Notes: generated by a model from the letters alone, not told the origin. DNA of 64,000 nucleotides from Calliopum simillimum (GCA_951812925.1 OX638371.1:31718101-31782100); one strand, 5' to 3'; positions 44,397-56,190 are shown, numbered from the stretch's first letter. A program made the numbers and translations.

Positions 44397-45217
44397 CAAG
44401 TGTAGATATCCAATTCTAGTATGTATTTACCCGAAGGTAAAATTTATTTCAGAAACCATTTTAACCTTTTTAGGCATGATTACTGTAAATGATGATATCT
44501 TACATAGAGATGAATACGAATATTATTTTATCCAGAGCTGGGCGATAAGGATTACGACTAGCAAACGATTACGATTACAGTAATCGTTAAAAACAAAAAA
44601 CGACGATTAGGAATACAGTAATCGTTCATCGAACGAGCTTCGATTACGATTACAGTAATCGTAATTTTAAAAAAAGTGAAATTACGATTACTGTAATCGT
44701 AATCGAAGTTCTTTCGATGAACGATTACTGTAATTCTTATTTCGTTTTTTTATATAAGGATTACTGTAATCGTTTGCTAGTCGTATTTCCATCAAACCTA
44801 CGGTACGCCAGAGCCACTGACTTTCTTTGAAAATTATTGTCCAGCCAATGGCAAGTGTACCCCAAAAAGAAACTTTGCTTTGAACAACTTGGAGTGCTTC
44901 ACAAAATTACCATCATGTTTATTTTTTTTCGTCTGGGAGCTTATCGAAAAGTTGGGACCAATTATCTCATTATCTGCAGAAAAGTCAGACTCATCGGTTG
45001 AAAATAAATTTGGCGAGCTTATGTTTATCTTCATAAATTAGAAAAAGTAACAATTATGATAGCTAGAAAAACCTATGTGAATTTTTCCCAAGAAATCATA
45101 TGCAATCCTTACGATCAAACTCCTTTTTTTAAATTCTTTCCTATGAAATGGTAGGAATCAAATTGATAGTATCAACAGATCGATCAAATAAAAACTTATT
45201 TAAAACTAAAAACTTTT

Positions 45218-47898
45218 TAGTGCAGGCAAATTAGGTAAAAACAGGTATTCATTTCTAATTTTGTTGAACATGCACCGATTTTGATCCGACAGGACTCATT
45301 TTGTTCGTAATAAAATTTAAAATAAAACCAACACATTAGTTTTTTCCGCCCTTTCCCCAAAATTTCTTTAGTCCCCCGTGAACCTTCAAAATCGGATAAA
45401 TTCAATAAAGCTGTTCTAAAATGCTTAAAAATGGAAAGTTATGCTATTCACGGGGTTCTCTAGATTGCTGAATCTAAATTTGATGTTGGAAAATAAAAAA
45501 ACCCAAAATGGCGCCCGGAAAAATGCGTACATACCCATTTTAAGCACCAAAAATGGGAAAAAATCGTTACAGGGGGTTTTAGCCTAGAAGTCTTGTTACA
45601 TTGAATGAATTTATACGGTCGGTGTGGGATATTGTTTTTTATACTATAAAAAGTAAAGTTTACCAAAATTTTTTTTGGGTTTTTGATTTGTTTATTATTT
45701 AAGCAATAACTATAAAAAGTTAATACAACTCAAAATTAAAAATATTTGTAACATTTTGCAAACCATTTTTTCTAAACTAATTTGAGGTCGCTGAACAGGA
45801 AAAACTCAATTATTTTTTTTTCCTTGCGGCCGTTCCCGAGTTATTCGTTAATTTATATTTTTAGGGGTTTAGCTTCATATACATTAATATATTTCTATGA
45901 CGCCAAGTTCGATCAATTTTATTTTTCCACGTTTACAAAGAGTGATTAATGGCGCTTCTAACGATTATACCAATGATTATGCTTTGAACAAAATTGACTG
46001 AGTTATAGCAGGAAAATGTTTGAAATTTCACAAATTTTTTAAATTTTTCACATCAACTTCAAATGAAACATTTGGTTTTTGGCATGTAATTTTTTTTAAT
46101 ACTTGTTTTTTAGTAATTTTATTAAGTGGCGCATATAATTGCAAACATTTTAAGCCTATGCTGAGCAAAATCGAATGAAATTTTCAAAAGATATTAAGGT
46201 TTTAGTGCAATAAGGAAGATGTGAGAATTTTCGAAATGTTCAGCCTGAGTCAACAGATCCAATTTTTCAGCCTCCAGATAGGACACCCTACACTTATTGA
46301 ACACTTTAAAGATGTTTTAAGTAACTTCTTTTGAACAAAATATGGTCTTCATCCGTTATATCCACCAAAACGAGAGTGCGCATTTTTGATTCGAATGTGA
46401 AATCGGTTTTGTTATATGGGTGCGAAACATGGCTTGTTACTGAACAACTAACAAACAAGCTGCAAGTATTCGTCAACAAATGTTTAAGGCGTATACTAAA
46501 GGTTTGGTGGCCTCGCACTATATCAAATGCCGAGCTACATCAAAAATGCAAACAGAAGGCTATAGCAAACGAGATCAAGCTGCGCAAATGGGGATGGATT
46601 GGTCACACTCTCCGGAAACCACACAGCGAAGTTTGTCGCCAGGCCCTTGAGTGGAATCCACAAGGCAGTAGAGGACGTGGTAGACCCAAAACCAACTGGA
46701 AAAGGTCGTTGGAAAAGGAAATCCAAGAATCGGGAAAATCGTGGCAAGAGATCAAAGTCATCGCAAGGGATCGTGACAAATGGAGAGATTTCATATTGGC
46801 CCTATGCTCCTCCTAGGAGTTAAAGGAGAATACATACATACAAGTAACTTCTAATCATTCTCTGTAGAAGAACATTGCGGATTGTATCAAAAGTATTAAT
46901 TTTTGAAAGAAATCGAAATTTCCCTATTGCACTAAAACCTTAATATCTTTTGGAAATTGCATTCGATTTTGCTCAACATAGGCTTAAAATGTTTGCAATT
47001 ATATGCGCCATTTAATAAAATTACTAAAAAACAAGTATTAAAAAAAATTACATGCCAAAAACCAAATGTTTCATTTGAAGTTGATGTGAAAAATTTCAAA
47101 AATTTGTGAAATTTCAAACATTTTTCTGCTATAACTCAGTCAATTTTGTTCAAAGCATAATCATTGGTATAATCGTTAGAAGCGCCATTAATCACTCTTT
47201 GTAAACGTGGAAAAATAAAATTGATCGAACTTGGCGTCATAGAAATATATTGATGTATATGAAGCTATAACCTCGAAAATATAAATTAACGAATAACTCG
47301 GGAACGGCCAAGGAAAAAAAAATAATTGAGTTTTTCGTGTTCAGCGACCTCAAATTAGTTTAGAAAAAATGGTTTGCAAAATGTTACAAATATTTTTAAT
47401 TTTGAGTTGTATTAACTTTTTATAGTTATTGCTTAAATAATAAACAAATCAAAAACCCAAAAAAAATTTCGGTAAACTTTGCTTTTTATAGTATAAAAAA
47501 CAATATCCCGTATAAATTCATTCAATGTAACAAGACTTCTAGGCTAAAACCCCCTGTAACGATTTTTTCCCATTTTTGGTGCTTAAAATGGGTATGTACG
47601 CAGTTTTCCGGGCGCCATTTTGAGATTTTTAATTTTCCAACATCAAATTTGGATTTGGCAATCTAGAGAACCCCGTGAATAGCATAACTTTCCATTTTTA
47701 AGCATTTTAGAACAGCTTTATTGAATTTATCCGATTTTGAAGGTTCACGGGGGACTAAAGAAATTTTGGGGAAAGGGCGGAAAAAACTAATGTGTTGGTT
47801 TTGTTTTAAATTTTATTACGAACAAAATGAGTCCTGTCGGATCAAAATCGGTGCATGTTCAACAAAATTAGAAATGAATACCTAATTTGCCTGCACTA
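45218..47898. mobile_element. Long-inverted-repeat element inserted in the hAT
   Basis: Ends TAGTGCAGGCAAATTAGG and the complement. The arms of about 1 kb (45218-46216 and 46921-47898) are over 95 percent complementary by eye. Comparison with copy 1 of the hAT, where 'aaaacttttatacaaactg' is uninterrupted at about 13710, gives the insertion point and a likely 3-bp TTT duplication. The unpaired centre (46217-46920) holds about 170 bp of its own plus the LINE. No transposase is recognised, and the superfamily is unknown. Confidence 0.85.
46330..46841 (+). mobile_element. 5'-truncated RTE-like LINE, copy 3
   Basis: Only the last 161 codons of the LINE remain: NKIWSSSVISTKTRVRIFDS, SVLLYGCETWLVTEQL, GWIGHTLRKPHSEVCRQALE and RGRPKTNWKRSLEKEI. 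A stop follows at the usual place, then (cata)n. The 11-bp aagtaacttct flanks it exactly (46319-46329 and 46842-46852). The frame is intact and cleaner than in copy 1 (no internal stop at the VCRQALE position), so it is probably the youngest insertion here. Confidence 0.95.
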
Positions 47899-48522
47899 TT
47901 TATACAAACTGAATTTGACAAAAACAATAAATAATAAATGAGAACTTAGTTATGTTAAAGTGTAAAATATATTGTAGTTTATTTAGACATTTCAAGAATT
48001 ACTTTTTTAACGATTATTCAAAAAATCGTAATATAAAAAAATTTCAATATAAGGATTATAGTAATCGCTCATCGAACGAACTTCGATTACGATTACAGTA
48101 ATCGTAATTTCACATTTTTGAAAATTACGATTACTGTAATCGTAATCGAAGTTCGTTCGATGAGCGATTACTATAATCCTTATATTGAAATTTTTTTATA
48201 TTACGATTTTTTGAATAATCGTTAAAAAAGTAATTCTTGAAATGTCTAAATAAACTACAATATATTTTATACTTTAACATAACTAAGTTCTCATTTATTA
48301 TTTATTGTTTTTGTCAAATTCAGTTTGTATAAATAGTGCAGGCAAATTAGGTATTCATTTCTAATTTTGTTGAACATGCACCGATTTTGATCCGACAGGA
48401 CTCATTTTGTTCGTAATAAAATTTAAAACAAAACCAACACATTAGTTTTTTCCGCCCTTTCCCCAAAATTTCTTTAGTCCCCCGTGAACCTTCAAAATCG
48501 GATAAATTCAATAAAGCTGTAA
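47713..48522. repeat. Inverted duplication of about 400 bp within the hAT
   Basis: 48123-48522 is the reverse complement of about 47713-48121, and the joint between the long-TIR element and hAT sequence is carried along. The centre is at 48122, in 'cacatttttgaaaattacg', next to 'gattacagtaatcg'. The right side then jumps directly to the hAT end at 'taatcgtaatcttagc'. This is the signature of a hairpin or template-switch rearrangement after the first insertion. Confidence 0.85.
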
Positions 48523-48659
48523 TCGTAATCTTAGCTCGTTCGATGAACGATTACTGTAATCCTAATCGTCTTTTTTTGTTTTTAAGGATTACTGCAATCG
48601 TAATCCTATACGCAATCAATTACACATGTAATCCTTATCGCCCAGCTCTGATTTTATCA

Positions 48660-50100
48660 CATTTCCAATATTACTTCTGATCTTCATTTTGAAAAATTGT
48701 AACATTTATTATAACTTAATGATGACTTAACATTTAATTGTCACTTTTCCGGGCGACCCTCGTTCATAAAATTTTGCAAAATTTTATTTCACAAAACAAC
48801 ACGATTACGTATCTGCATAATCATTCGGTTATCTAAATCGCATTGACACACTTGCAAATGCGTTAAAATGCATTTGCATTCCGTCTTACGCATCCGGTAG
48901 AATGTCAGTTGCCTGCGTCTGTTTACTCTTGTTTATTGTAGAATGACGTTAATTATGCTAAATACTTAATACATCAAACATATATCATAGGTTTGCTTAT
49001 GCCCATATAGGGTGTTTCGGTTCTCATTTTACTAAAACAAAAGACACAACACTTTGTTGAAATGAAAATAAGTAATTTGGTTAGACGTTTTGTTTAAACC
49101 ACAAAAGCTGCATTTTGTATTAAGGCCGATTTAAGTATTAAGCATACGGTTAAATAGTATAAAGCCACCCTGTTTATATGCACAAAAGCTGCGGTATATA
49201 CATATATATTACAAGTATAATTAATAAGTGAGAACCACAAATATTTAACGACCAAAGAAAAGCTTACAAAATTACAAGCATCATATGAACAGATTCACAC
49301 GTCCGACTGGATTGTTTGTCGCAATGTTGCATCATCGCCGCCGCCGTCGCATTATTGCCACTGTGCCGCAGTAGACCACGTCAACAATTAAAATTCACCA
49401 TCGAGCGTTCGCTCATTTAAATATGAAAAAAATTTCATTGATACCGACAAAAGTCAAGCTAACAAGTGAACAAACGAAACCTCATCGGATGTGACTGAAA
49501 TCGGGCTGTTGATCTCAACATACCTACAGTGAGAGACAAAACGTTTAACCGGAAACTTAGTGTTGACTTCTCAAACAATTGATGATATGACGATGTAACG
49601 CTTTTGTTTGACAACAGCCACCAACTACCACAGTTTGGTCACATGAAATTAGTCGCCTATAATGGGACACTTAATGGCATGCATGTCTTCAGCGTCAGAA
49701 GCAACCTTTTCTTCTTACGTGTCCAAATGTTGTGATAAAATAACGGCCTAGTCTTTAGCTGGCTAAAATCCGCACTACATGATCGTAATTTTTCTTCATA
49801 ATTGTGAGATATTCAGTTGTTAATATGTGCTTTTGTTTGACGTATACTCGTCGTATGCAAATAGAATTATTTACTTGACATCTACTTGATTAATGTCATC
49901 CTGCCCATTTGTTTGATTTCGATTAGATTATCGTTTTGTTAATGATCTGCGTTATTACGATATTAAATACGCCTTTAAATCACACTCTAATTAATGGTTA
50001 AGTAAAAAATTTGCATAAACTTTTGTAGCTTGTTAGCTTTCAATGAAAAAGATAATTGTTTTCTTTTGTGTAGGTTTGTTGGACAGTTGGATTTGCTTAT
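48660..50100. promoter_or_regulatory. Repeat-free block upstream in intron 1, candidate regulatory region
   Basis: About 1.4 kb directly downstream of coding exon 1 (in gene direction), with no recognised repeats. It contains an octamer ATGCAAAT (49855-49862), several TAAT-core homeodomain sites ('gattaatgtcat', 'gttaatgatctg', 'tctaattaatgg') and a GC-rich gccgccgccgtcgcatt stretch at about 49337. Consistent with an intronic enhancer of a developmental gene, but unproven. Confidence 0.3.
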
Positions 50101-50110
50101 CGGAACTTAC

Positions 50111-50311
50111 CTAGTAACTTGGATACAGCACCTTGTTGAGACAGCATATGTTGAGCTAAATCATATCCGCGCAATCCATATCGAGACAGCTCCAGAAATC
50201 GGTGTTGGGATACTAATGCACTTAACGTTATTGGTGACGGTGTGCCGTTTGTAAATATACCACCAGGAGCAGTTGTAGCCCCAGTTGCCATCACTGGTGT
50301 AGGTGACAGTC
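50111..50311 (-). CDS. eyg: eyegone-like Pax protein, exon with end of PAI subdomain
   Basis: The acceptor is ctatttcatag and the donor is CTAG followed by gtaagt. In frame it reads LSPTPVMATGATTAPGGIF, then TLSALVSQHRFLELSRYGLR and GYDLAQHMLSQQGAVSKLLG. The last part corresponds to the final helix of the PAI half of a paired domain (Pax consensus ...IS..L.vS.GCVSKILGRY), but the preceding PAI helices are missing and replaced by unrelated sequence. That shortened PAI is the known hallmark of Eyg/Toe. The exon opens with two bases of a split codon, so coding continues upstream of 50311; the start codon is not in this exon. Confidence 0.9.
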
Positions 50312-50464
50312 CTATGAAATAGAAAAAATATGTGCATAAGTTTTAAACTGCTTCGATTTGTGGGTGATTCCCCAAAAAATGTGCCACTCAATACCCAGGG
50401 GCTCAAAACCAATTTTCAATTCAAAATTTGATATTTTAACTATTTAATACTGATAAAAAACAAA

Positions 50465-50790
50465 ATTTTTAAGGGTTGCCACCTGGTTGTTTTCGAAAAT
50501 CTTATGTTATTCTTACTTTTTTGACTAAATTCAAATTTTTGGTTTCAGAAAAGCTCAGATAAACTTTTTTAAAATTGTGCAAAACTTTCGGTGTTGCCAC
50601 TCCTATTTTTTTGTTAGTTACGCATAAGCCATTTATTCAAGAAAAAAAAAAACTAAAAGTCAGTCTTCAGACTTAGCGTCTTTTCAAAAATCCAACATAA
50701 ACTTTTAGGGTTGCCACCTGTTTATTTTCGAAAATCTTGTTCAATTATTTTGTTTTTTGACTAAATTGAAATTTTCGCTTCACCACCCGG
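50465..50790. repeat. Tandem units with AGGGTTGCCACCTG and GCTCAGATAAAC
   Basis: About two and a half units of about 120 bp: 'aagggttgccacctggttgt', 'aaaagctcagataaactttt' and 'tagggttgccacctgtttat'. Same family as 37440-37720. In both places it lies next to a GCCACGCC-family copy. Confidence 0.75.
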
Positions 50791-50796
50791 TTTTTT

Positions 50797-51737
50797 ATAC
50801 CCTACACCCAGGGTATATTCACTTTGTAATTCCGTTTGTAACGCAGAGAAGGAGGCGTGGCAGGTATGGAAAAGTATATATATTATTGATCAGCGTCACC
50901 TCCTGAGTCGATATAGTCATGTCCGTCTGTCTGGCTGGCTGGGTGTGTGTGGAAACACATTTTTTGGGAAAACTGAGCAACATAATTCAATGAAATTTGG
51001 TATTCTGCCTCTGTCGTAAAAGCTAGCTCGGGGGATGAGCGAAATCGTTCAACGGACACGCCTACCGCCCATACAAAAAATATATTCAAAATGCAATAAT
51101 AAGAGCATTATTTGCAATAACAGAAGCAAAATACACATAAATACTAGGGAAAGTAAGTATAAGATCTGAGCAAAAACAAGGTGAATTCGGACTAGAGGGC
51201 GTGGCACCTCCCATATAAACAAAAATTTCAAAATGTTATACGGAAAGCGTTTTTTGAGATAACCCAACCAAATACACTCAAACACTCGGATCTATAAATC
51301 CAAGCTATAAGCAAGATCTAGGTAAACTCGGACAAGAGGGCGTGGCACCTCCCATATAAGCAAATGTTTCAAAATTATATAATAAAAGTGTTTTTTGAGA
51401 TAATCCAACCAAATTTCACTCAAACACGAAGAACATTAATTGTAATTTCTGAGCATAAAGTAGGCGAAGTAGGATTAGAGGGCGTGGCACCTCCCATATA
51501 AGCGAAAGTTTCAAAATGCTACACTGAAAGATTTTTTTAAGAAAACCTAACCGAATTTTACTCAAACACTCAGAACAGTAAATGCAACTCTACGCAAAAT
51601 CAAGGTTAGCTCGGAGGCAAGGGCGTGGCACTTCCTTTTTAAGCAATTCGTTCTTATACTCTCATAATATAATATACTTGAAATGCAGTGTAGGGTATTT
51701 AGTTTTTGGCCAGGCCAAAGATACCACCCTTACTAAT
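50797..51737 (-). mobile_element. GCCACGCC repeat family, full-length reverse copy
   Basis: From 'ataccctacacccagggtat' to 'ggccaggccaaagataccac' and 'cttactaatt'. Four tandem units with 'gggcgtggcacctccc' near 51198, 51340, 51480 and 51623 give a period of 141-143. This is the clearest copy for defining the family: tail, tandem array, left end. Confidence 0.92.
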
Positions 51738-51825
51738 TTTTTTTAGTTTTGTTTAAACCAAATTTCGGATCAATGAGTTTTTAACGATTTAAGCGTCGAT
51801 CAATTTTTAACGATTTAAATTAGTA

Positions 51826-52759
51826 GGGGAAGAGTACCGGGTGCGGGCACCTTTTTGTTTTCGATTCATAACTTTTGACCAAATGAATATTATATAGACA
51901 TATAAATATCTATGGAAAGCTAAAGACCTTAGCTTACTATTAGTGAAAGTAAGTTGGTTTAGTCAGTTGGAAAAATTATATCAAAAAAAAAAAGTGAAGT
52001 GATCATTTTTGAAAAAAAAAAAAATTTTGGTTCGGTTGTGCGCACCCTTGAAAAATCGGCTAAAAATGGGAAAATATGAAGTTAAATGCAATCAAATAGA
52101 GAAGAAAGCAAAATTAATTTATTTTAGAAACATTGACTCCATGTCCGCCAGCTGCTCCTCGGTCCACTTGCTTGGAAACTCAATACCGAGATTGATGAAA
52201 ACAACTTTTTTCTGCGTTATCTTTAATGGGTTCTTTTCTTTCCACTAAAAAAGCGTAAAAAGGCATAAAAACACCATTTAAATTAGTAATTTTGGCATCC
52301 ACGACGATATTTTAGCAAAATACACGCTTCAAATAAAAAAAGAGGGGTGCCCACACCCGAACCAATTCGGGGCCCACACTCGACTTTGACAGCCACATTG
52401 AAATGCAATGAGTAAATTGTGTTGTGTGAACATTTTGGTTGCATTCGGTTTTGAATCACTAAATATAATAAAATTACTTTATAAATATGGATTGCATTCA
52501 GCTTTTCGATTGATTCACTTCGATTTATCGCACTTGGAAAATGATTGAAAAAAACATTTGTGATGATATTCACTTATTGAAAAATTATTTTCTTCTCAGC
52601 ATAAAGGAAATGCGTCTCTTTGCTCCGGTAAATGCATAAAAACTTCGTGCTGTCATAACACTTGCCTAACATTTGACAGAACAGCCGCATTTGTTTTCTG
52701 TCAAAAGTTAATGGGGGGTGCCCTCACCCGAACCATGCCCGCAGGCGGCACTCTTTCCC
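51826..52759. mobile_element. Short pogo-type element (internally deleted)
   Basis: Ends GGGGAAGAGTACCGGGTGCG and the complement of the right end (GGGAAAGAGTGCCGCCTGCG) are inverted, bordered by TA on both sides (51824-51825 and 52760-52761). 52140-52290 matches the N-terminal region of the pogo-like remnant at 15.0-15.16 kb (compare IEFPSKWTEEQLADM with TEYPYKLNEGQMAGM). 52326-52600 matches 18004-18275. The transposase core is gone. TA target, TIRs and the CENPB-like piece together support a pogo-family assignment. Confidence 0.75.
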
Positions 52760-52989
52760 TAAAAGTAAGAAGGATTCTCAAAAACTGTCTTCATAATTTT
52801 TTTTTTTTTTTTCGAGAAAAACCTGCAGGTCCATTTTGGCAAAAAAAAACATGTTTTTGCTAACAACTTTTTTTTATTCACAGAATGGATACCCCGAAAT
52901 TGCATCAAAAATAAAGATTATATTCTTGCAAAAACTTTTTTGGTGGAGATATCACACTTTAAGTGAACACCCTACCGTATTTCAGAAAG

Positions 52990-53575
52990 ATTACACAGGC
53001 CCACAAAAAAAAGTACCATGCGCGAAAGATCAGATCACCGGAACTTTATGTTTTCGGGGTCGCTGAATCCGAATATGGTGCCAGAATAGCGAAGTTGGTT
53101 CGCGTTTTTTCAGAAATCAACAATAATGCAGAAAATTAGAAATTTTTCCTGATTTCTGAAAAAACGCGAACCAACTTCGCTAATCTGACACTATATTCGG
53201 ACTCAGCGACCTCGAAAACGTAAAGTTCCGGTGGTCTGATCTTTCGCGCAAGGTACTTTTTTTTGGCCAGGACTACAAAAAAAAATTCCATGAGCGAACG
53301 ATCAGACCACCTGAACTTTATGGTTTCGGGGTCGCTGAGTCCGAATATGGTGTCAGAATAGAGGAGTTGGTTCAAGTTTTTTCACAAATCGGAAATAATG
53401 CTGAAAAAAATCTCAAATTTTTCAGCATAATTGTTGATTTCTGAAAAAACGAGAACCAACTTCGCTATTCTGGCACCATATTCGGACTCAGCGACCCCGA
53501 AAACATAAAGTTAAGGTGGTCTGATCTTTCGCGCAGGGTACATTTTTTGTTTGTGGGCCTGTGTTACCTTATGAG
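52990..53575. repeat. Four alternately inverted units of about 125 bp
   Basis: The unit 'gcgcgaaagatcaga...ggggtcgctgagtccgaatatgg...gcgaagttggttcgcg' occurs plus (53005-53120), minus (53150-53260), plus (53295-53400) and minus (53440-53555). The outer ends 'cacaggcccacaaaaaa' and 'tttttgtttgtgggcctgtg' are inverted. Each neighbouring pair can fold back, and so can the whole. No coding. Confidence 0.85.
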
Positions 53576-53808
53576 TTCTTTCAGTATAACGCACATATAT
53601 AAGTTTTGTGAGCGATGCCACGCCTTTTTTCGAGTTATCCGAGCATAATGACATGCCACACATAAATCCTGGCTAATTATTATCGTTATCTAATTATCGT
53701 TAGCTCAATGACATTGATTTATTTAATATTAAATTTAATGGTTTTCTTTACAAACTTAGCGAATCTTTTTATTGTTTTCATTGCATCTCCTTCTTCTTAG
53801 CTCTTCCT

Positions 53809-53837
53809 TCAAAAAAAAAAAAAAAAAAAAAAAAAAC
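53809..53837. repeat. Poly(A) run
   Basis: About 28 consecutive A bases (one of the longest homopolymers in the window). Could be a retroposon tail, but no matching element is seen upstream. Confidence 0.9.
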
Positions 53838-55105
53838 AATTACAAAACGAAAAAAATGAAAAACTCCACATGCGCGAAGTGCAAAGTCTTGGCAATCAGA
53901 TAAAGTGTCAATTCCAACATAAAAGCTTCCACGTCTGAGGAATTACTAAATTACTCTTCGACACTTTAAGGGGAATAACAAGAATTTACGCGTTTTTGCT
54001 TCGCAACATTGTCGCTTACTGTTGTTGCGAATACTCTCGCATTGGACTTAACTGAAGATTGATGAAATTTTACAAATTCCAAAGAAGTTCTGAAATTAGC
54101 AGAAGCACAACAAAACACGACAACATTGCGATGATGATGATGATGATGATGACAATTGCCCGGAGGTGTAGCGATACTATGTATGCGAACAGTAGCTATG
54201 CCACCCGTATGCGTATGGTTCTGCAGCTAAAGGTGTTGAAAAATACTCCATTATGTCCATATACGATGGGACCTCTAACTACTTAGATTTCAGACAATGC
54301 CAATAACGTTGACGCTGGTGGACGACAACGTAGGCTGATGATGCTAAAGATGATGATTATTTTTGTTTGCGCGGCCTAACTGCTGTTGACTCCTTTCTAC
54401 TTCAGGACGATACACATTCTATTGAGTTTTTTGTTCTGTATTGCTGTATTTAAAGGATTATTTAGGCCCGAAATCAATTTGTTTTCATAGTATTCTGCTT
54501 TTGTGTGTTTGTACACTACGCATTCATTGTTCGAACTTCATTAGCATTCCAGAAGCTCTCTAAGTGGATTCTTTGGAATGAGAAACACGTTGTTCTGAAA
54601 GGGCATCATATAATAAGAATTTATTTTATGCTTACACTTAGAATGCTAGTTGTGTATATTGAAGTGATATAACTGCATAGATCCAATTGAAATCTTGTTG
54701 GATTCTTCTACATTAGCAGATGTGCCCTCAGAAAATACTCAAAGTAATACTCGCAGCAAATTAAAGAAGGTGAGTCGTGAATGTGCGCAACTTATTTCCA
54801 AAAAAATTATCATGCCTTCATCGTGTGAATCAAAATGAAGAGCACATTTTAAAATATACGTATGTGACGAAAGGATTGTTTTCACTTAATTATGTAGAAT
54901 ACTTACAAAGACTCGTATTATAAACATAGTAAATTCTTCTGAAATTGTTATTCAAATGCATTCGCAAGTGTGTCTGTAGGCTAGGGTTGCCAGATGATCT
55001 ATATTCGTCTGGATTATCTACATTTTTAGTCTGATGTCCAGATAAACAGAAATATGTCCAGATAAAATTCGGACTAAGAAAATGAATTTAGAAAATTCAA
55101 ATAAA
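53838..55105. other. Repeat-poor sequence upstream of the gene's first recognised exon
   Basis: Mostly unique DNA with a (gatgat)n microsatellite at about 54132-54152. No exon can be supported, although the block is a reasonable place for 5' UTR or enhancer sequence. At 54983-55080 'tagggttgccagatgatcta' and 'gatgtccagataa' repeats resemble the end of a decayed element. Confidence 0.3.
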
Positions 55106-55610
55106 ACTAGTAAGGGTGTAACCTTTGGCCTGGCCAAAACATTAAATACCCTACACTGCAGTATTTCCAAAATTTTGCTTTTATGGAAGGTGCCACGCCC
55201 TCTTGTCCGAGTTTATCCAGATTTTTCTCAGTGCTTACATTTTTAGCCCTTAGTGTTTGGGTGAAATTCATTTGGATTATCTCAAAAAACACTTTCAGTA
55301 TAGCATTTTGAAACTTTTACTTGTATGGGAGGTGCCACGCCCTCTTGTCCGAAATCGCCTTGTTTTTGCCTGGAGCTTGCGCTAACTATTTCTAGTACTT
55401 ATGTGTATTTTGGTTGCATTGTCGTGAAAAATACTCCTAAAGTTGCATTTTGAATATATTTTTTGTATGGGCGGTAGGCGTGGCAGTTGACCGACATTTA
55501 TTTCAATCCCTCGAGCTAACTTTGACGACGGAGGTAAAGTACCAAATTTCATTGAGTTATCTTGCTCAGTTTTCTCAAAAAAGTGAATATACCCTGGGTG
55601 TAGAGTATAA
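55106..55610 (+). mobile_element. GCCACGCC repeat family, copy with shortened tail
   Basis: Left end 'actagtaagggtgtaacctt', two tandem units, then a deletion that removes the 'cagacggacatgg...aaacggaagg' block, ending 'taccctgggtgtagagtat'. Confidence 0.88.
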
Positions 55611-55936
55611 AAGTATTTAAGCTTGTAGTGTAGTGTCTCTTAGTTTTAATATTATTTAAATTGAAGCCTACATAAAATTAGCTAAAAGTGATCTACAAGT
55701 TTCTGCAATTAACAATATTTAAGTTGAATATGAAAATCTTCCACCCAAGTGCCATCATTACAATTGTTAATTCGGGCTAAAATTAAAAAGTTGTTATGAC
55801 AAATGTACTACCGAATTAAAGGAAATTCACCGAGGATTTAAAAAAAAATTATAAACGGGTATGTTACACGTAATAGCACATTTTCATACAAAAATGGCCG
55901 CCAAAGTCAAAAATTTGGGAAAAATTTTAAATGAGC

Positions 55937-56190
55937 TTTTTATTTTGAAAGTGGTCTAAGTCCATTTCGGGGCAAAAGTAATGTCATTCACATTATGTGC
56001 CGTAATAATCGATTTTTTGCCGGATACTATTTTTAAAACATAACGCCATTAATTTTACATAATGTGGTAAACTTTCTGTAAAGATAGAATTCAATTTTAT
56101 TCGTTCTGAACAAAATGCCAGCTTATTCATATTATGACATTATTTTTGCTCCGAAATAGACTTAGACCACTTTCAAAATAAAGGGCTCAA
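55937..56190. repeat. Palindrome of about 250 bp
   Basis: 'tttgaaagtggtctaagtcc' (left) is complementary to the right arm ('gacttagaccactttcaaa'), with arms of about 55 bases and a spacer of about 145 bp. Part of a larger decayed repeat running to 56765. Confidence 0.8.

Larger units (their letters stand above)
44533..48650. mobile_element. hAT transposon, copy 2 (4118 bp), with nested palindromes and a LINE
   Basis: Same ends as 12146-14248 (CAGAGCTGGGCGATAAGGAT / cgcccagctctg), and exact 8-bp attttatc on both sides (44525-44532 and 48651-48658). Inside, in order: hAT left part with 'gattacagtaatcg' palindromes and a transposase N-terminal fragment (45034-44834, minus); a long-TIR insertion (45218-47898) that itself contains a LINE; hAT right part; an inverted duplication (about 47713-48121 repeated as 48123-48522); and the hAT right end. 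The hAT core (TADIW) is gone, so movement would need a transposase in trans. Confidence 0.93.
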
